From: Mastacembelus armatus
Taxonomy: Eukaryota; Chordata; Actinopteri; Synbranchiformes; Mastacembelidae
Assembly: GCF_900324485.2 (NCBI RefSeq)
Contig: NC_046649.1
Coordinates: forward strand, 20,941,165-21,005,164
Length of the DNA stretch: 64,000 bases
Direction of reading: 5' to 3'
The notes under the pieces are model-generated. The model saw nothing but the letters and a program-made list of their open reading frames with translations. It was not told the origin of the DNA and searched no databases. Position numbers and translations under genes: made by a program. Shown here in pieces: positions 60,662-64,000 of this stretch (the first letter of the stretch is position 1; each line of letters begins with the position of its first letter).

Positions 60662-62101
60662 ATGTCCTCCCAAGTCAGACTGAGGCTGCTGCCGAGTGCC
60701 AGATGTTTGTTTGACCAGCCTGTTCAGGTGAAGGTGGAGGGGCTGAGGTCGAGGCAGGTGGTCACCATGAGAGCCAGATCAAGACGAGAAAGGAGTGGTG
60801 TTCAGCTCCTCAGCCACCTACAGGACTGATGGGAGCGGGAAGATAGACCTGCTCAGAGACCCCTCACTCAGTGGGAGCTACTTTGGGGTTGAACCCATGG
60901 GTCTGCTGTGGTCCATGAAGGCAGAGACTTTGCACAAAAGGTTTCAAAAATCATGTGCACTAAATCCCCATGTGGTGAAGTTCTCTGTGCATGAGGAGGA
61001 CAGGGAGGACAGGATGTTGGCAGAGGTGACCAATGAGAGGCCTCTGACTGGAAACGGGGTCAGCCGGGTTCCTGTCAAAGGGAGGAATTTTCAGGGAGTC
61101 CTGTTTACCCCCCCAGGTAAATAGTTCTGTACTTTTCACCACAGTCTGTACAACATACAGTACTGTAGTTATCACTGTTTGTAGTAGTTGTATCAGTTTA
61201 GTGTCATTGCATCAGAATTTCAAGGATGCACATTATGTAATGAGCTAAGATTTCCTGTGATTCTCTATAGACATTTACTGTGTTGTATATGTCTTATGAT
61301 CCAGGAGAAGGTCCATTTCCTGCAGTGTTGGATCTCTGCACCTTAATGTCTGAGAAAAGAGCCAGTCTGCTGGCCAGCAGAGGGTTTATGGTTCTGACTG
61401 TACCAGTTTACACTGATCACCCTGACAATATCAAACAGATGCATCTGGACCATTTTAAAGAAGCAGTAGATTTTTTACAACAACAACCAAAAGTGGGCAG
61501 TAAAGGAGTTGGCATAATGGCACGATCAAAGGGAGGTGATATCGCACTTTCACTTGCTGCTTTTGTATCAGGTGTTAAAGCTGTAGTGTCCATTAATGGC
61601 TGCAATGCTGTTGTAAGTGTTCCTCTTTATTATCAGAATCATCAAATCATCTCACCCTTAGGGTCTGACATCACTAAGCTCATTACCACTGAGTCAGGAG
61701 CTAGCATAATCAAGTATGGTCTTGGAGATCCCCTGGCAGAGGAGAACAAGTACAGCCTGGTCCCCACTGAACAGGCCAAGGGACATTTCCTCTTTGTGGC
61801 TTCAGAGGACGACCTTAACTGGGACAGCAAGGCTTACATGGACCAGATGGCGGAGAGACTGAAGCACCATGGGAAGGAGAACTTTGAGACTCTGTGTTAC
61901 CCTGGAGCTGGACACCTGCTTGAGCCACCTTATGGTCCATACTGCCCCTCCAGCTTTCATAGGATAGTTCACCATGTAGTCCTGTGGGGGGGTGAAGCCA
62001 GGGCCCATGCTGAAGCTGAAGTCCACCTGTGGTCAAAGATCCAGGAGTTTTTCAGAACTCACCTGAGCTGTGATGCTGCACAAACTAAAGCGAAATCATA
62101 G
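60662..62101 (+). pseudogene. ACOT/BAAT-like copy, locus P, intron 2 lost, frameshift in exon 1
   Basis: Exons 60662-61116 and 61305-62101, the same two-exon layout as E. Exon 1 lacks two bases near 60782 (siblings read CAACGGACGAG), giving a stop soon after. The fused second exon is fully open (797 nt), with ARSKGGD, SEDDLNWD and GAGHLLEPPY. Its last codon is TCA (Ser) instead of TTA (Leu), so the AKL signal has become AKS, not a functional-looking PTS1. Sister of J. Confidence 0.85.
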
Positions 62102-63430
62102 ATTCAAATAAGATAAGAAAAATATAAAAATATAATAGCAAATCACGATAACACGGCTGCTGAGTAATTATAGCAGATCATGTTTATGCTTCTTCTTTTG
62201 GGTAGAACTTTGAATATTATATAATACATTATATAATTATACAATATAATATTACTTTTAATGTTTTTCCTTTAAATATTATTTATGTGATTCATTTTAA
62301 CTTAGTATGGGCTGAATATGTTTAAAAGACGAACATAGTAAGATGCATTTAGCATTTTGCAGAGATCTCAAACATGGATGTCACTCTTGAAAACAGAAGG
62401 ACCTGTGTCATTTGGTGTAACAGTGTGATGAACGTTTCAGACAACTATGGAGGTTTACAGCATAGACAAATAAAAGAAACCTGTTTCTGTATTAAACAAC
62501 GTTATGGTGAGAATTTCAAATTAAATGTTGGGATTTGTGTAAATTAACAGAAACACATAAAATCACCACCCACATTTCTTTCATTCTATATGGGCCCTGT
62601 GGCCCGAGACTTATTTAGACTGTAGTAGTAAATTGTCCTTCCTCTCATTGAGAAAGATACTGTGTAAGCTGATATTTTCTATTTGGTATTTTTCAGTCTT
62701 GTATATGGACACATTTCATTCAAGATGAACTTAAAGATTTTTTCAAAATTTCTTCCAAATTATCTCATTTTGTCTCCTTACCAAGTTTTGCAGTGTACAT
62801 CATGAGTGCCTGTTACTGAAGCCTCAGCTTATACTCTGTAAATGCTGTAAATATGTTTGCAAACTTGATTTTCCAACATGTAAACAAATAAATGTAAAAA
62901 AAAAAACAAGCCTCAAGTTGTAGCACAGTGTGGTGCTTAATTTAATTCTTAATGCCATTTTTTAACTAAATAAACAATGTTGTTATAACAATTGTTCCAG
63001 AAACTAAACTACAATACCCAGTGTTTGGACACGTAGCTGACATTTTATCCAGCAAAACATGACAAACATTTTCAGTGGTACACTGAGGCTTTGTCTACAA
63101 TGAAGCATATATACTAAAACTCACCCTAATACTTTTATTTTAATAAGGCTGTTACCCTGTTGCCTAGTTCTTCCAATTTTGAAAGGTTTCATTTGATGCC
63201 TCTGCTTATTTGGCTTGTTAAATATTAGATCCCTGGAAGATAACTTGTTTTACACAGTCTCTACTTTGTGATGTCAATTTTTTTTCATTACTTAAATATT
63301 AAGTTCAGGTGATTTTGCCACAACAGAAATAAACCTGTCCCCCAGGACGTGGTTGCTGTGGCCTGGTTGTGATTCATGGAAACAGATTTAAATCCTGCTT
63401 AGTAGAGATTATTCTGTTATTCACAGTAGA
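62102..63430. other. 3' flank of locus P
   Basis: Copy of 17299-18626; nothing coding. Confidence 0.6.
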
Positions 63431-63840
63431 GAGTCAGGGGCTAGCGTGGTCAAGTATGCTGTGCACAATCTCCTGGCAGAGGAGAACAAGGGCAGTCTGG
63501 TCCCCACTGAACAAGCCAAGGGATGTTTCCTCTTTATAGCTTCAGAGGACGACCTCAACTGGGACAGCAAGGCTTACATGGACCAGATGGTGGAGAGACT
63601 GAAGCGCCATGGGAAAGAGAACTTTGAGTCTCTGTGTTACCCTGGAGCTGGACACTGGCTGGAGCCACCTTATGGTCCATTCTGCCCGTCCAGCTTTCAT
63701 TGGGTTGCAGGCAAACCAGTCCTGTGGGGGGGTCAGTCCAGGGCCCACACAACAGCTGAAGTTCACCTGTGGAAGAAGATCCAGGAGTTCCAAGAGCTCA
63801 CCTGAGCTGTGATGCTACACAGACTAAAGCCAAATTATAG
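63431..63840 (+). pseudogene. Locus Q: exon 3 remnant (copy of F and K)
   Basis: Open frame 63446-63805 is the same as in F and K, with the same shortened C-terminus. The sequence from 63841 to the window end continues the F-type flank. Confidence 0.85.
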
Positions 63841-64000
63841 ATGCTATTATAGAACATTGCATTTATAACTCAGGCCTGGCAAATAGTTTTAGTGGCTGTC
63901 TTGTAATCTTTTGTAATTTTAAGTCATTTCTGGTATAATATTAAAAAAAATTGTAAATTCTGTTTTTAGTTATTGATTATAGACAGGCAGGTAGATGGTC

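Larger units (their letters stand above)
45511..64000 (+). repeat. Segmental duplication block 3 (loci M-Q, runs off the window)
   Basis: A further copy of the same block. It continues beyond 64000, where by analogy a G/L-type gene should follow about 2 kb downstream. Confidence 0.88.

Overview
The window looks like teleost fish nuclear DNA, probably a percomorph. It is AT-rich with low gene density and vertebrate-type introns. It carries fish-type repeats: a tRNA-derived SINE with a (GATG)n tail, L2/Rex1-like LINE relics, a Tc1 fragment and two probable solo LTRs. It holds one thing many times over: a tandem array of type-I acyl-CoA thioesterase / bile acid-CoA:amino acid N-acyltransferase (ACOT/BAAT) family genes, all on the + strand. 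I label the loci A to Q in map order.

A complete copy has exon 1 (457 coding nt), exon 2 (188 nt) and exon 3 (609 nt), giving 417 aa. The predicted catalytic triad is Ser227-Asp322-His356. Three copies look fully open: E (15857-17298), G (21672-23646) and H (25968-27833). M (46031-47901) is complete except for one extra C in a homopolymer. The other loci are broken, truncated or chimeric: A, B, C, D, F, I, J, K, L, N, O, P, Q. Copies E and P have lost intron 2 exactly.

Every copy whose 5' end is present has a 22-bp G/A-rich minisatellite ending right at the start codon. It ranges from about 5 copies (P) to about 76 copies (L) and lies between a 3' splice site and the ATG, so it is probably 5'UTR. 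Copies of the D/E/J/O/P group also have a TATA-like promoter and a short non-coding first exon with a GTAAGT donor. G and L have a CpG-richer promoter-like segment instead.

On a larger scale the genes repeat as a roughly 20-kb block (H-I-J-K-L, then M-N-O-P-Q). The first 25 kb is a rearranged third block (A-G), with deletions, fusions, a 2,058-bp local duplication and a Tc1 fragment. A 100-N gap (35603-35702) probably hides about 5.8 kb, including one gene and the 5' half of another.

The copies differ at the C-terminal tripeptide (AKL, ARL, PKL, VKI, AKS or lost), which should alter peroxisomal import. The most interesting signal is the pairing of a start-codon-abutting minisatellite with an unstable enzyme gene array. 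At least one chimera junction (locus D) lies between the repeat and exon 1.
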